DNA of 5,064 nt, from contig JAEWWY010000480.1 of the NCBI GenBank assembly GCA_023458835.1, forward strand, positions 1-5,064, read 5' to 3'. Made by a program: the position numbers and the translations under genes. The first letter of the stretch is position 1. Each line of letters begins with the position of its first letter. Shown piece after piece: positions 4,662-5,064 of the stretch. This stretch comes from Bacillota bacterium (GTDB lineage Bacteria; Bacillota; Clostridia; Christensenellales; Aristaeellaceae). The notes under the pieces are model-generated. The model was not told where the DNA came from. It did no database searches and saw only the letters and a program-made list of their open reading frames with translations.

Positions 4662-5064
4662 TTGTACAATCTGTTGATCGGGGGAGCCGCAGGACAGGGC
4701 ATCGACACCACGGCGGCCATTTTGGAAAAGCTGCTCAAAAGAGCAGGGTATAGCGTTTTTACAATGCGCGATTTTATGTCCCGCATCCGTGGCGGGCATA
4801 ACTTCTGCACCATCCGGTTTGGTACGGAGGCCGTCCGCAGCCATAACGGCCGGTTCGACGGCATCATCGCCATGAACCGGGAAACGGTTGAATTGCATAA
4901 GGATGAGCTTTGCGAAAACGGGTTTATCCTCTGCGATGAAAAGCTGGGTATAGAGGATCCCCGGGCCATCGCGCTGAACATGGATGACCGGGCCAAGGCG
5001 CTGGGCAACCTCCGCGTGGCCGGGAGCATTGCCGTAGGCGCGATCCTGAAATTGTTTGGGGAGG
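4662..5064 (+). CDS. 2-oxoacid:acceptor oxidoreductase, gamma-type N-terminal domain (partial, runs off window)
   Basis: The frame is open to the window edge, giving 134 codons. It matches the gamma domain of the ferredoxin-dependent 2-oxoacid oxidoreductases, which oxidatively decarboxylate 2-oxoacids to acyl-CoA with thiamine diphosphate and iron-sulfur clusters in the cytosol. The evidence is the glycine-rich IGGAAGQGID (6-15), the FMSRIRGGHNFCTIRFG stretch (38-54), and a late GNLRVAGSIAVGAILKLFG segment (115-133). The RGGHNF variant resembles clostridial proteins in which gamma and alpha domains are fused in one chain of about 550-600 residues. The missing part would show whether that is so. 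Substrate (2-oxoglutarate, pyruvate, branched-chain 2-oxoacid or indolepyruvate) cannot be assigned from this domain. A separate beta subunit gene is expected just downstream. The start is TTG 4662; ATG 4656 would add two residues. Confidence 0.88.
   Translation, partial: MYNLLIGGAAGQGIDTTAAILEKLLKRAGYSVFTMRDFMSRIRGGHNFCTIRFGTEAVRSHNGRFDGIIAMNRETVELHKDELCENGFILCDEKLGIEDPRAIALNMDDRAKALGNLRVAGSIAVGAILKLFGE

Overview
This 5.06 kb window looks like a core-genome stretch from a GC-rich member of the Clostridia (Bacillota). The evidence is gene content and order: a class B penicillin-binding protein, a WalJ/YycJ-type metallo-hydrolase close to rlmH, and a 2-oxoacid:acceptor oxidoreductase. Strong purine-rich ribosome binding sites and frequent GTG and TTG starts agree with this. 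I did not compute a phylogeny and cannot name a genus.

Left part (1-1500): the last ten codons of an upstream gene, probably an FtsW/RodA-type cell-wall polymerase judged by position only. It is followed closely by a complete monofunctional transpeptidase of 467 residues. A long hairpin that works in both directions ends this transcript and also the convergent gene next to it.

Middle part (1500-1940): a small minus-strand gene for a conserved protein of unknown function. It is divergent from the next gene, and two sigma-A-like promoters stand back to back between them. Promoter position and ribosome binding site both favour a TTG start at 1802 rather than the upstream ATG.

Right-centre part (1938-4440): three plus-strand genes: a WalJ/YycJ-type MBL-fold hydrolase, a CPBP-family intramembrane protease 20 bases downstream, and rlmH after 161 bases. 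In Bacillus the walJ and rlmH genes flank a membrane-anchored HtrA-type serine protease. Here an unrelated membrane protease sits in that slot. The rlmH leader has a G-rich element that could form either a hairpin or a quadruplex. A strong hairpin overlaps the rlmH stop codon.

Right end (4440-5064): a leader of about 220 bases with an AT-rich palindrome and repeated motifs precedes a gene cut off by the window edge. That gene encodes the gamma-type N-terminal domain of a 2-oxoacid:acceptor oxidoreductase, likely for ferredoxin-linked 2-oxoacid metabolism.

Most of the window is recognisable housekeeping. I saw no mobile element, CRISPR array, tRNA or rRNA. The least explained parts are the small minus-strand protein and the two structured leaders.
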